From the NCBI GenBank assembly GCA_029820945.1, contig JALGUJ010000002.1, forward strand, positions 1 through 64,000: DNA of 64,000 nt, read 5' to 3'. The stretch's first letter is position 1; every line of letters starts with the position of its first letter. This document shows positions 1-8,572 of this stretch, in pieces. The notes beneath the pieces were generated by a model, which saw only the letters and a program-made list of their open reading frames with translations, was not told the DNA's origin and searched no databases. This stretch comes from Candidatus Zipacnadia bacterium (GTDB lineage: Bacteria; Armatimonadota; Zipacnadia; Zipacnadales; UBA5352). A program made the position numbers and the translations under genes.

Positions 1-3000
1 GGGCTGTGCGGCACGGCGCGGCTCGGCGGGGCCATCGACGCGGTGGCGCGATCGCTGCCGGCTCAGGCCGCCGGTCGGGTGGTGGACGAGGCGGCGCGTG
101 AGTGGCTGATGCAGGCCGACCGCCCGGCGGCGGCGATGGCCGCGTGCGCGCGGACGCTCGCGGGCTGGGCGGGCCGGTGGGCGGAGGACGCGGAGGAGAC
201 GGCCGGCAGGCTCGCGCTCACGGCCCTGGAGGCGGCCTCGGCCCTTGAGGATCGGCCTGCCGAGCTGGTGGAGGCCCTGCGGCAGGCGCTGGTGGCGCTG
301 CATCGTGAGGGCCTGAGGGCGGGCGAGCTGGACCGGCTGGCCGAGCATCGCCGCCTCGCGGGGCGACTTCCGGAGCTGCACGAACTGGCCCTGGCGCTGT
401 CGGCGCCGGCTCAGGCTCAGGGGTCGGACGCGGGCGGCGAGGCCTTCGAGTGTTACACGGCGTACCTGCGCGTGCCGAGGGAGCAGCGCTGGGACGGGGG
501 AGACGCGCAGACGCTGGTCATGGATGCGGCGGAGCGGGCCTGTCGCGTGGCGGCGCCGGCGGCGTCGGAGATCGGGCGCCGGCCATGGAACGATCCGGAG
601 CGGCTGCGGTGGAACGAGGCCATGGCGAAGCTGCTGCCCGGGGCCGATTGGCCGCGCCGCAACCTGGCGCGCATCGCGCTGGCGGAGGGCGACTTCGAGA
701 CGGCGGTCACCGGTCTCAGCCCGGCGGAGGCCCCCGGGGCCCTGAGCGTGGCGATGTTCCACCTCGGGCGATGGGACGAGGCCCTGGAGCTGGCCGAGGA
801 GGCGGCCGAGGACGACCCCACGGTGCACGCGGTGCGTGGCATCTGCGGGACATTCGCGCGGCTGCCGCTGGAGCTGGGGGCGCGGTGGCAGGCGGGCGCG
901 GAAGAGCGGGCGGCGGTGGAGGCGGAGCTGTCCGCGGCGGGCGCCGCCGGCTGGCCGGAGGTGGAGGCATGCTCCCTATGGCTGGAGCTGCTGCAGCGCT
1001 CGGCGGCGCCCGGGCCGGAGGACCTGCCAGTGGTTGCGGAGCTGGCCGATGCCGCGTCGGACAGCCGCTGGTCGTCGATCAGGGCACTTGCGGGCCGGGC
1101 GCTGGTCTTCTACGACATGCGGCGGCAGGCGGCCGGCCGCCTGGAGGAGTCGGCCGGGGCGGGCGCGGATGCGGACATGCCGACGCTCGAGGCGCGACTG
1201 GAGGCGGGCCGGCTCGGGGCCCTCGACGCGGACGGCGCCCCGGGGGCGAAGCCGCCGACGCCGGCCGCGCTCGCCTACCAGTGGCGCCTGCTGCTGCGCG
1301 CCGAGGTGCTGATGCAGGGCGAGCGAACACCGGAGGCGGCCGGGCACACGCTGCGGGCGCTCGTGGAGCGATGGCGCGGGGCGCCGGAGCGGGACGGCTA
1401 TGCGGCGTCCGAGAGGCGTCGACTGCTCGGCCGCGGGCTGGCCGCGCTGGCCCGGCTGGGGCTGGCGCAGAATCGCCCGACTGCGGCGGCCGAGCATCTG
1501 GCGGCCGAGGGCATAGAGTGTCTGCCGCAGTGGGAGCTGCACTACCTGCAGTCGTTGTGCGCATGGCAGAGAGGCGATCTCGGGACGGCGCGGCAGGGCC
1601 TGGAGGCGGCGCTGCGGGCGAACCCGGTGCAGCGATGGGTGCGGCAGGAGCTGGGCGTGCTGATAGCGGAAGAGAGCGCGAAGCAGGCGCTGCGGCATCT
1701 CGACTCGGGGCGCGACCGGCCGGCTCTGGCGGGCGCGCGGGCGGCCGCGCTGCTGGCTCTGGGGCGGGAAGGCGAGGCGCTGGAGGCCCTCGAAGCGCTG
1801 GAAGGGCCGTCTCCCGCGGCCTGTCCGCGGCTGAGCTGGCCGGGCGGAGATGCCGCGCGCGTGCGAGAGGGCTGGCGGCTGCGCTCGGAGCTGGCGGAGC
1901 GCCGCCGCGATTGGGCGTTGATGGAGCGCTGCCTCGACGAGGTGCTCGCCGCGGCGCCGGACGACCTCGTGGCCAGGGCGCGGCGCGCGTGGGCGAGGCG
2001 GCAGCGCCTGTGCGAGGGCGAGCCGGGCGACGGCGAGCGACGGCGGCTGGAGGAACTCGTCGCCGGGGACGTGGCCGACCTGTGCGGGCAGACGATGATC
2101 GGTGAGGCGATGTTCTACCGCAGTCGCCTGGTCGCGAACCGCGAGCCGGAGCGGGCGCTGCGCGACCGGCGCGCGCTCATCCGGCAGCGCGACTGGCTCG
2201 CGGCGTGCGGCGATGCGGGAGTGGCCCGTCTGCTCTGGCTGGGCGACCGGCTGCTTGAGCGAGGTGCCTGGGATGACGCGGAGGTCGCGTACCGGCGCGC
2301 GGCCGACCTTGGCGCGGAGGCGCAGGAGCTGGTGGACATCACGCGACTTGGCCGGCTGATGGACGAGCCGGGCGCAATGCAGGTGCAGGCGTGCCGCGAG
2401 GCGGCGGAGCGCAACCCCCGCGGCGGCCTCTGGCCTTTGCTGGGCGCGCTGGCCGCGCTGCAGGAGCGCCCTCCGGGCGTGGAGGCGGCGCGGGAGCTGG
2501 CGGCGGAGGCGCGAGAGCGGGGGGCGGACGCGGCGGTGGTGGAGGCGATAGGTGCCCTCTGCGACGTACTCGCGGGCGACGCCGGGGCGCGAGACGTCCT
2601 CTCGGGTTTGCTGGGCGGGAGCGCTGGCCCAGAGATGCCGGCCGTGGTGAAGGCCGGGCTGAGGCTGCTGGCCTGTGAGGGCGACTGCCTGGCGTGGCTG
2701 TGGGAGTTCCGCGAGCGGGCGGGCGAGGACTGGCCGTCGCTGTCGCCGGTCGATGCGGAGTCGGTGGTGGGCAGGGCGCTGGCGCAGGGCGGTGAAGAGG
2801 AGCTGGGGCGCGCCCTGGAGCTGGCGGAGGACCTCTGCGAGCGGGGCGTGGCGTTGGGGTGGGAGGAGGTCGTGCGGCTCCGGTGCCTGCGGGCCATCGA
2901 GCTGGCGGCCGAGGGGCGCTTTGACGAGGCCGAGGCGATCGCGCGCAGGGCGGGGAGGCTGACCGATGACCGATCAGGCCGGAGGGAGAGCGATGAGGCT

Positions 3001-3006
3001 GTTTGA
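1..3006 (+). CDS. TPR-repeat protein, 5' end outside window
   Basis: The frame is open from the first base, so the gene very probably begins upstream; 1001 residues are visible and the GTG at 43 is only the first start codon inside the window. The protein is almost entirely alpha-helical, rich in Ala, Leu, Glu and Arg, with repeated helix pairs of tetratricopeptide character, for example around residues 245-275 (a GRWDEALELAEEAAEDDP-type repeat), 515-600 and 640-665. No signal peptide or catalytic motif is seen. TPR arrays are protein-binding scaffolds, so it is probably an assembly or substrate-recruiting subunit of the chaperone/GTPase cluster that follows. Its 3' end overlaps the next gene by 14 bases, which implies translational coupling. 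The specific function is unknown. Confidence 0.75.
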   Translation, partial: GLCGTARLGGAIDAVARSLPAQAAGRVVDEAAREWLMQADRPAAAMAACARTLAGWAGRWAEDAEETAGRLALTALEAASALEDRPAELVEALRQALVALHREGLRAGELDRLAEHRRLAGRLPELHELALALSAPAQAQGSDAGGEAFECYTAYLRVPREQRWDGGDAQTLVMDAAERACRVAAPAASEIGRRPWNDPERLRWNEAMAKLLPGADWPRRNLARIALAEGDFETAVTGLSPAEAPGALSVAMFHLGRWDEALELAEEAAEDDPTVHAVRGICGTFARLPLELGARWQAGAEERAAVEAELSAAGAAGWPEVEACSLWLELLQRSAAPGPEDLPVVAELADAASDSRWSSIRALAGRALVFYDMRRQAAGRLEESAGAGADADMPTLEARLEAGRLGALDADGAPGAKPPTPAALAYQWRLLLRAEVLMQGERTPEAAGHTLRALVERWRGAPERDGYAASERRRLLGRGLAALARLGLAQNRPTAAAEHLAAEGIECLPQWELHYLQSLCAWQRGDLGTARQGLEAALRANPVQRWVRQELGVLIAEESAKQALRHLDSGRDRPALAGARAAALLALGREGEALEALEALEGPSPAACPRLSWPGGDAARVREGWRLRSELAERRRDWALMERCLDEVLAAAPDDLVARARRAWARRQRLCEGEPGDGERRRLEELVAGDVADLCGQTMIGEAMFYRSRLVANREPERALRDRRALIRQRDWLAACGDAGVARLLWLGDRLLERGAWDDAEVAYRRAADLGAEAQELVDITRLGRLMDEPGAMQVQACREAAERNPRGGLWPLLGALAALQERPPGVEAARELAAEARERGADAAVVEAIGALCDVLAGDAGARDVLSGLLGGSAGPEMPAVVKAGLRLLACEGDCLAWLWEFRERAGEDWPSLSPVDAESVVGRALAQGGEEELGRALELAEDLCERGVALGWEEVVRLRCLRAIELAAEGRFDEAEAIARRAGRLTDDRSGRRESDEAV

Positions 3007-5011
3007 CGGCAATGAGCTGGACCTGGACCGCTTCGATCCGGAGCTGCTGACGGCGACCGAGGCCATGGGGACGGTGGTAGTGGCCGCCACGGCCACGGGA
3101 AGCCCTGAGCTTGAGAGCACCCACTTCCTGATGGCGCTGGCCGAGATCGACGGGGGGCTGACGCAGCGGGTGTTCGCGGAGCGCGGCTTTGCGGCCGGGC
3201 AGTTCAGGAGCGGCCTGGCCGCCTGCGCCGCCAGCGAGCGAGGCGCGGTGCCTCCGGCCTTCATCACCCGCGACTGCCTGCACCCGAGCGCGGAAAAGGC
3301 CTTCGAGGAGGCGGGCGAGCTGGCGGCCGAGTGGGGCCTGACGCGGGTGACGGAGGAGGCGCTGCTGGTGGCGATGCTGCGCAACCTGACCGACGTCGCC
3401 CGCGGTCGGCTGAGCGCGCTGGTGGATCTCCCACAGCTCATCGACGGGGTCGTACGGGAGTACGGTCCGACGCCGGAGCATGCGGCCGTGTTCGCGCCGG
3501 AGGGGGCTGCGCCTGAGGAGCAGGAGGTGCAGCTTGACGCCTTCACGCCGAGCGGGCGGCGAGTGCTGAACATGATGGCGCGGGAGGCGGAGGGACTGGG
3601 GTTCGAGCAGGCGGACGCGCGCCACCTGCTGCTGGCCTGCCTGGCGGGGCCGGGCGGCACGCTGAAGCTGGCGCTGCATCAGCAGGACATCTCGCCCACG
3701 CGCCTGCAGGAGGGGGTGATGGTGGGCCTGCGGGGTCGGGGCGAGCGAGCCGGCACCTCGGTCTCGCTGAGGGCCGCGGACATGCAGACGGCGGTGCGCC
3801 ACATCGTCGAGGAGGCCGCGGACATCGCCGCCAGAGAGCGGGCCGAGCAGATCTCGGAGAAGCACATCGTCATGGCCTTCCTGACCGTCGAGACGCTCGC
3901 GCGCAGGCTGCTGCTCGATTATGGGCTGGACCCGAACGCGGCCCTGGGCATCATCGGCCGGCACGAGATCGACGAGGAGATCGAGCCGGAGCCCGGTGAG
4001 CGGCGGGCCGACCTCGAGAGCGTTCGAGAGCAGCTCCAGAGCGCCGTGCTGGGCCAGCAGGAGGCGGTGGACCAGGTCTTCCGCTACGTCAAGCGGATGA
4101 TGATGGGCTACAGCGCGTCCGGCAGGCCGGCCGGGGTCTTCCTGTTCTGCGGGGAATCGGGGACCGGCAAGACGGAGCTGGCGAAGGCGCTCGCGCGGGC
4201 CATCTACGGGTCGGAGGAGGCGCTGGTCTTCCTGGAGATGGGGCAGTATCAGACGCGGGAGAGCATGAACATGCTGGTGGGCGCGCCGCATGGATACGTG
4301 GGGTTCGGGGAGGGGAAGCTGACCAACGCGCTGCGGGACGATCCCCGCCGCGTGGTGCTCTTCGACGAGTTCGAGAAGGCGCACCGCGAGGTCTACAACG
4401 CAGTGCTGCGCTTCCTCGACGAGGGCCGCATCGAGGACCCGGCCGGCCCGGTGCGCAACGGCCAGGAGTCCACGGTCGTGCTGACCAGCAACGTGGGCGC
4501 GGGCGAGCTGGCGCAGTTGTGGGAGGGCGTCCCCGCGGGCCCTGACGGCTACTGGGAGATTCGCCAGCGCCTGCGCAACAAGCTCCTGGAGCTGGACTTC
4601 CGCCCGGAGCTGCTCAATCGCGTGGACGAGTGCATCCTCTTCCGGGACCTGGGGGATCGGGTGCTGACGGCGATCGCGGAGCGTGAGCTCGGCAAGTGCA
4701 CCGCGTGGATCGCTGAGGAGATGGGCGTCGAGACGCAGGTGGAGGAGGACGTGGCGGAGCAGATCGGGGCCTTCTGCTCGCAGTCGAGGGAGGGCGCGCG
4801 ACTGGCGCATCGGGTGGCTCGGGCGGTGGTGCTCGACCCGGTAATCGACTTCCTGCTGGAGGCGGGCGAGCCGGCTCCCGAGCGGGTGAGGGTTCGCGCG
4901 CGCGCGGGCAGGGACGGTCGGCCTCACGGGCTGGTCTCGGTCGCCTCCGAGGGCGCGGAAGAGGCCGGTGGGGAGGGAGGGGAGAGCAGCGGTGGGCGGC
5001 ACCGGCGATGA
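2993..5011 (+). CDS. Single-ring Clp/Hsp100-type AAA+ unfoldase with Clp-N-like domains
   Basis: This 672-residue ATPase is shorter than ClpB or ClpA (about 760-860), because only one AAA+ module is present. Residues about 1-145 and again about 175-315 are helical Clp-N-like repeats, the substrate or adaptor-binding part of Hsp100 proteins. The ATPase domain resembles the second ring of ClpB: Walker A GESGTGKT at about 387-394, Walker B LFDEFEKAH with D458 and E459, a sensor-1 LTSNVGAG, an arginine-finger segment FRPELLNRVDE and a C-terminal small domain. No ClpP-docking IGF/L loop was recognised, so disaggregation or remodelling is likelier than proteolysis (inference). ATG 2993 has GGAGGG six bases upstream; an in-frame ATG at 2966, with its own GGGGAGG, is an alternative. 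Neighbouring Hsp70 and GrpE genes fit an Hsp100-Hsp70 partnership. Confidence 0.88.
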   Translation: MRLFDGNELDLDRFDPELLTATEAMGTVVVAATATGSPELESTHFLMALAEIDGGLTQRVFAERGFAAGQFRSGLAACAASERGAVPPAFITRDCLHPSAEKAFEEAGELAAEWGLTRVTEEALLVAMLRNLTDVARGRLSALVDLPQLIDGVVREYGPTPEHAAVFAPEGAAPEEQEVQLDAFTPSGRRVLNMMAREAEGLGFEQADARHLLLACLAGPGGTLKLALHQQDISPTRLQEGVMVGLRGRGERAGTSVSLRAADMQTAVRHIVEEAADIAARERAEQISEKHIVMAFLTVETLARRLLLDYGLDPNAALGIIGRHEIDEEIEPEPGERRADLESVREQLQSAVLGQQEAVDQVFRYVKRMMMGYSASGRPAGVFLFCGESGTGKTELAKALARAIYGSEEALVFLEMGQYQTRESMNMLVGAPHGYVGFGEGKLTNALRDDPRRVVLFDEFEKAHREVYNAVLRFLDEGRIEDPAGPVRNGQESTVVLTSNVGAGELAQLWEGVPAGPDGYWEIRQRLRNKLLELDFRPELLNRVDECILFRDLGDRVLTAIAERELGKCTAWIAEEMGVETQVEEDVAEQIGAFCSQSREGARLAHRVARAVVLDPVIDFLLEAGEPAPERVRVRARAGRDGRPHGLVSVASEGAEEAGGEGGESSGGRHRR

Positions 5012-6320
5012 GCTGCTGATGGGACGCTACCGTCTCTACGAGAGGCTGGGCCAGGGGGGCTTCGGGACGGTCTACCGCGCCGACCAGATGGCCTTCGGGC
5101 AGCCGCTGCGCGAGGTGGCGGTCAAGGTCTCGAACCGGCCGCTGACGGCATCGGAGGCGCGAGCCACCTTTGCCGACGCGCTGCTGCTGGCCCGCCTCAG
5201 CGACGACTGCGGCGATCCGACGATCAGGTCGCGCCTGGTCGCGATCCACGACGCGGGGCACTGCGAGGAGGGGCGGTTCGAGGGCCGCGCCTACTGCGTG
5301 ATGGAGCTTGCGCGTGGGGGAAGCCTCAGACGCCGCCTGACCGGCAGGCCCCTGCCGCTGAAGCAGACGCTGCACTACATGTCACAGATCGTGGGGACCG
5401 TGGCCTATATGCACCAGGGCGTCACCGATGGGGATGGGGAGCGGCGACCGATCGTGCATCGGGACGTGAAGCCGTCGAACGTCCTGATCGCCAGGGCCGA
5501 CGCCGAGGCCGGTGCGGGCGAGCAGCTCAAGCTCACCGACTTCGGGCTGGCGGTCGAGGTGGGGCCGATGCTGGGCTGGGCTGAGGCGGGCGGGACGTTG
5601 TGCTACATGGCGCCGGAGTGCTTCACGGAGAAGCGCTGCTCGCCGGCGACGGACGTCTACTCGCTGGGGCTGCTGTTCTACGAGATGCTGACAGGCGTGC
5701 ACCCGTTCGAGGCGGTCGCGGCGCACGTGCATAGCAGCATGGACGAGCGCGCGCCGGAGGTGGAGGAGGCGCACACGCGCGCCCGGCAGCGCGAGACCTT
5801 CGGGCTGCTCGATCGGGCCGCGGAGCTGCGGGAGGAGCCGGAGCTACGCGCGGTCATCCGGCGCTGCCTTGAGCCCGAGGAGGCCGCGCGCTACCGGGAC
5901 GCGCGGGACCTGCTTGCGGACCTGGAGCGCGCGACCGGAGAAGACGAGACGGGGCCGCTGCTGCCGCGGAGCGTCTCCGCGCGCGAGAGGATACTGGCCC
6001 TGGTGGAGCGGGGCTGGCGGCTGCGGGAGCTGGGCGAGCGGGAGGCCGCCCGGGAGGTGGCCGACCGGGCCATGGCGATGAACCGGGACCGCGCGTCGGT
6101 CTCCGAGGAGCAGGCTGTGGGGGAGGCGTATGAGCTGCAGGTGCGGCTGATGCTCGACGAGGGCCAGGTCGAGGAGGCGCGGCTGGTGGCCAACGAGGGC
6201 TACCGGCGCCGCCGCTGCCGGGGGACGTGCCTGGCCGTGGCGATGTGCCTGGAAGAGATTAACTCGCCGGCCGCGAGGGCCTTCCGAGCGGAGGCGCGGA
6301 CGCACCCGCCGGAGCGCTGA
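4992..6320 (+). CDS. Ser/Thr protein kinase with helical C-terminal tail
   Basis: This is a Hanks-type eukaryote-like kinase of 442 residues. All key motifs are present: glycine loop GQGGFGTVY from about residue 20, lysine K45 in VAVKV, catalytic HRDVKPSNVL with D158, metal-binding DFG at D183, and the CYMAPE activation-loop end. The kinase domain ends near residue 310. The rest is helical with a TPR-like pair (about residues 330-430) and no transmembrane segment, so this is a soluble cytoplasmic kinase rather than a PknB-type receptor. GTG 4992 follows a long GGGAGGGAGGGGAGA tract and overlaps the preceding stop by 20 bases; the in-frame GTG at 4968 would lie before this tract. Its likely job is to phosphorylate other cluster members, a frequent arrangement in kinase/chaperone/GTPase loci; the substrate is not shown. 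Confidence 0.9.
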   Translation: MGGTGDELLMGRYRLYERLGQGGFGTVYRADQMAFGQPLREVAVKVSNRPLTASEARATFADALLLARLSDDCGDPTIRSRLVAIHDAGHCEEGRFEGRAYCVMELARGGSLRRRLTGRPLPLKQTLHYMSQIVGTVAYMHQGVTDGDGERRPIVHRDVKPSNVLIARADAEAGAGEQLKLTDFGLAVEVGPMLGWAEAGGTLCYMAPECFTEKRCSPATDVYSLGLLFYEMLTGVHPFEAVAAHVHSSMDERAPEVEEAHTRARQRETFGLLDRAAELREEPELRAVIRRCLEPEEAARYRDARDLLADLERATGEDETGPLLPRSVSARERILALVERGWRLRELGEREAAREVADRAMAMNRDRASVSEEQAVGEAYELQVRLMLDEGQVEEARLVANEGYRRRRCRGTCLAVAMCLEEINSPAARAFRAEARTHPPER

Positions 6321-6338
6321 GGGGGGAGAGAGGGACCG

Positions 6339-7472
6339 ATGAGCGAGGATCTGCGCGAGATCGTGACCGATCTGCAGAGCGCCCTGACCCAGGCCCGCGA
6401 GCTGTCCTGGGCGGCGCGGGGCTGGGAGCGGCTCAACGGCGGCGAGTCGAGTTCGATCTACGGGCCGGCGCCGCACGGCGACGAGGCGCGTGAGGCGTTC
6501 GCGTCGGGGCTGGAGATGCTGGGTGACGAGCCGGCGCTCCTGCATCACCTCGCCGTGGCCGAGCACGCGCTGGCGTGGGATCTGGAGCTGGCGGGCTCGC
6601 CCCAGGCGGCGGATGCGTGGCGGCGGGCGCTGGGCACCTGGCGCCGCCTGCACGGCTGCCCGGAGTTCTGGCAGGCGATGCGGGAGAGGGCCGCCGAGCT
6701 ACAGCCACCGGTCGATCCGGCCGTCGTGGACGAGATCCGGGGGGAACTCTACGACGAGCTGCTCGCGATCCACGTGGCTCTGGTGCGGCATTACTGCGAC
6801 CTGGGCGAGACCGAGCGGGCGCGCACGCACGTCGAGTTCATCCGGTACACGCGCCTGCCACCGGCGGTCTTCAACCAGATGCCGGATCTGCTCTACGAAG
6901 CGATGACCGGGTCCCTGAGCGACCTGGTGGCGAGCCAGGAGTACGACCAGGCGGCGGCGGCGATCGAGCGCTACCTGGAGTTCTACCCGGACAACCTGGG
7001 GGCGCTGCAGACGGTCGCGGAGGTCTTCCGCGATTGGGCACGGCTGACGTCGGTGGCGGACGACTGGCCGACCATCGTGGAGATTGCGCGCCGCGCGGAT
7101 GGTTGGGCCCGCAGGCTGGAGGAGCACGAGGCGCTGGACGAGGCGCCTCTGGCCAGCCTGGCGCTGACGCAGCTTGGGGCGACGCTGGGCCGCAGGTTCT
7201 ACAGGAAGCTCGACCAGGTGTTCGGCGGCGATCCGGAGGCGACGGGCTCGGTCGTGCCCGAGCACCTGTCCTGGTGCAACCAGGCGGTGCGATGGGCCGA
7301 GCTGGCGCACGGCCGCGATCCGGCGCGCGAGTACCTGCTCATGCTGTGCGCGAGTCTGTACATGCGCGCCCGGTGCGCGACGGCGCTGGGCGACACGGCC
7401 CAGGGCCTGAGCGACTTCCGGCGGCACATGCAGCTCCGCCGGCTGATCGAGGGTGAGGAGCAGTCCGAATGA
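6339..7472 (+). CDS. Helical (TPR-like) protein of unknown function
   Basis: A 377-residue soluble protein, almost all alpha-helical, with no signal peptide, membrane segment or catalytic motif that I recognise. Helix pairs around residues 55-110 (YxxLAxAExALAWxxE type), 140-215 and 300-375 resemble degenerate TPRs. It starts at an ATG preceded by GGGGGGAGAGAGGG and lies 18 bases after the kinase gene, so it is probably co-translated. Position between the kinase and the J-like/GrpE/Hsp70 genes suggests a scaffold or cochaperone, but that is inference from context only. Confidence 0.75.
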   Translation: MSEDLREIVTDLQSALTQARELSWAARGWERLNGGESSSIYGPAPHGDEAREAFASGLEMLGDEPALLHHLAVAEHALAWDLELAGSPQAADAWRRALGTWRRLHGCPEFWQAMRERAAELQPPVDPAVVDEIRGELYDELLAIHVALVRHYCDLGETERARTHVEFIRYTRLPPAVFNQMPDLLYEAMTGSLSDLVASQEYDQAAAAIERYLEFYPDNLGALQTVAEVFRDWARLTSVADDWPTIVEIARRADGWARRLEEHEALDEAPLASLALTQLGATLGRRFYRKLDQVFGGDPEATGSVVPEHLSWCNQAVRWAELAHGRDPAREYLLMLCASLYMRARCATALGDTAQGLSDFRRHMQLRRLIEGEEQSE

Positions 7473-7536
7473 CGGGCGGGAGCGTCGGGGCAGAGCCGTC
7501 CGGCCCGTCGAAGGCAGGAGGGTGAGGGCAGTCGCG

Positions 7537-8028
7537 ATGAGGAAGGGCAGCCCGTGGCATCGAGGCCCGCTGACGCGCAATCCGTACTACCACACGGCAT
7601 TCCACGTGCTGCGGATGTCGCCCGCGGTCACTCGCCGCCACGCCGTTCGGCAGCACGTGCTGCAGGCGCGGAACCTGGCCGCCGCCATGCCGGAGGCCCA
7701 CCAGATACGCGGCTGCCCGGTCAGCGAGTCGGAGATCAACGAGGCGGGGGAGGTACTCAGCGACGGCCGCAGGCGGCTCTGGGAGGAGTTGCTGGCGCAT
7801 CGCCCGGAGGATTACCTCACCCCCAGGCTGCGCCGTCTGCGCGAGCGCCTGCGATCATGCGCGCCGCAGGGGGCGGCACCGGAGGGCCCGGCCCCGGTGC
7901 GGCGCCTGACGCTGCTGGCGCACTGGATGAAGCACCTGCTGTCGGAGCGGGCCGGGGAGACCGCTGAGGAGGACCTGATGCGACAGGAGGCATACCGGCC
8001 GATCCCGCCGTGCGGAGGAGGCGGCTGA
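7537..8028 (+). CDS. Degenerate J-domain-like small protein
   Basis: A 163-residue basic, helical protein. Its start is set at ATG 7537 behind AGGAGGGTGAGGG; the frame is open back to 7453 but the extra 28 residues are Arg-rich and look like noncoding sequence. The N-terminus (about residues 13-90) has the layout seen in many divergent J-like domains: an NPYYHTAFHVLRMSP segment in place of the usual N-P-(Y/F)-x-x-L-G-(L/V)-x-x start, then a long helix, then an EAGEVLSDGRRRLWEELL helix like the post-loop region. The HPD tripeptide needed to stimulate Hsp70 ATPase is absent. It sits directly before a GrpE-like gene and a large Hsp70, with a one-base gap to the former. A cochaperone or adaptor role is plausible, but the family call rests on weak pattern similarity. 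Confidence 0.55.
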   Translation: MRKGSPWHRGPLTRNPYYHTAFHVLRMSPAVTRRHAVRQHVLQARNLAAAMPEAHQIRGCPVSESEINEAGEVLSDGRRRLWEELLAHRPEDYLTPRLRRLRERLRSCAPQGAAPEGPAPVRRLTLLAHWMKHLLSERAGETAEEDLMRQEAYRPIPPCGGGG

Positions 8029-8029
8029 C

Positions 8030-8545
8030 GTGGATCCCGCTCTGGAGATTCGGGCCGAGAGACGGTCGGCGGGTGATGGTGTTGACGCCGATGCCACGCC
8101 GATCGCGCTGGCCTGGCACGCGCTGCGTCGGTGGGAGAAGCAACGCGCCAGCCAGCGCGGGGCGCTGGAGGCGGCGTGGAGCAGCGCGCGGCCCGCCTGG
8201 ATCGCGCTTGCCGACGAGTGCCACCGTCTCGACGGTCTTGCCCACCGGCTCCGGCCGGTGCTGGAGGAGGCGGGCGAGGTCGAGGCGCTGAAGGCGCTCG
8301 ACGTGATGGTCTCGCGGCTGCGCAAACGGCTGGAGGACGGTGGCGTGCAGTGCCTGTGCCCTGAGGGCGAGCCATTCACGCCCGAGGTGGGAGAGATCTT
8401 CGAGAGCGTGGCTCAGAAACCGTGCCCCGAAACGAATATACCGGTAGTGCTGGACGTGATCGAGCCCGCCGTCCTGATGCACGGCGCCCTGATCAGGGAG
8501 GGCAAGGCCGTCATCGGGGTTCCGGCGGAAGAGGAGCGCTCGTGA
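8030..8545 (+). CDS. GrpE-like nucleotide exchange factor
   Basis: This 171-residue protein has the GrpE plan: a long helical N-terminal part (about residues 25-100) and a small C-terminal beta domain. The segment LCPEGEPFTPEVGEIF matches the GrpE signature region, where canonical proteins have a P-x-G-x-x-F-D-P-x-x-H-E-A pattern, and is followed by PVVLDVIEPAVLMHGALIRE, equivalent to the strand-rich end that enters the Hsp70 nucleotide cleft. GrpE proteins eject ADP from Hsp70. The usual HEA is changed to GEI, so it is divergent and probably dedicated to the Hsp70 encoded 27 bases downstream. The GTG start has GGAGGAGG upstream. Confidence 0.75.
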   Translation: MDPALEIRAERRSAGDGVDADATPIALAWHALRRWEKQRASQRGALEAAWSSARPAWIALADECHRLDGLAHRLRPVLEEAGEVEALKALDVMVSRLRKRLEDGGVQCLCPEGEPFTPEVGEIFESVAQKPCPETNIPVVLDVIEPAVLMHGALIREGKAVIGVPAEEERS

Positions 8546-8572
8546 GCACGATGTCTACAGGGGCGTGAGGTC

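Noticed and set aside
2339-5002. Antisense open frame of 887 codons opposite the Clp-type gene
   Set aside because: It is a shadow of the high GC content: His/Arg/Pro/Leu-rich, no recognisable motif, while the + strand shows intact Walker motifs.
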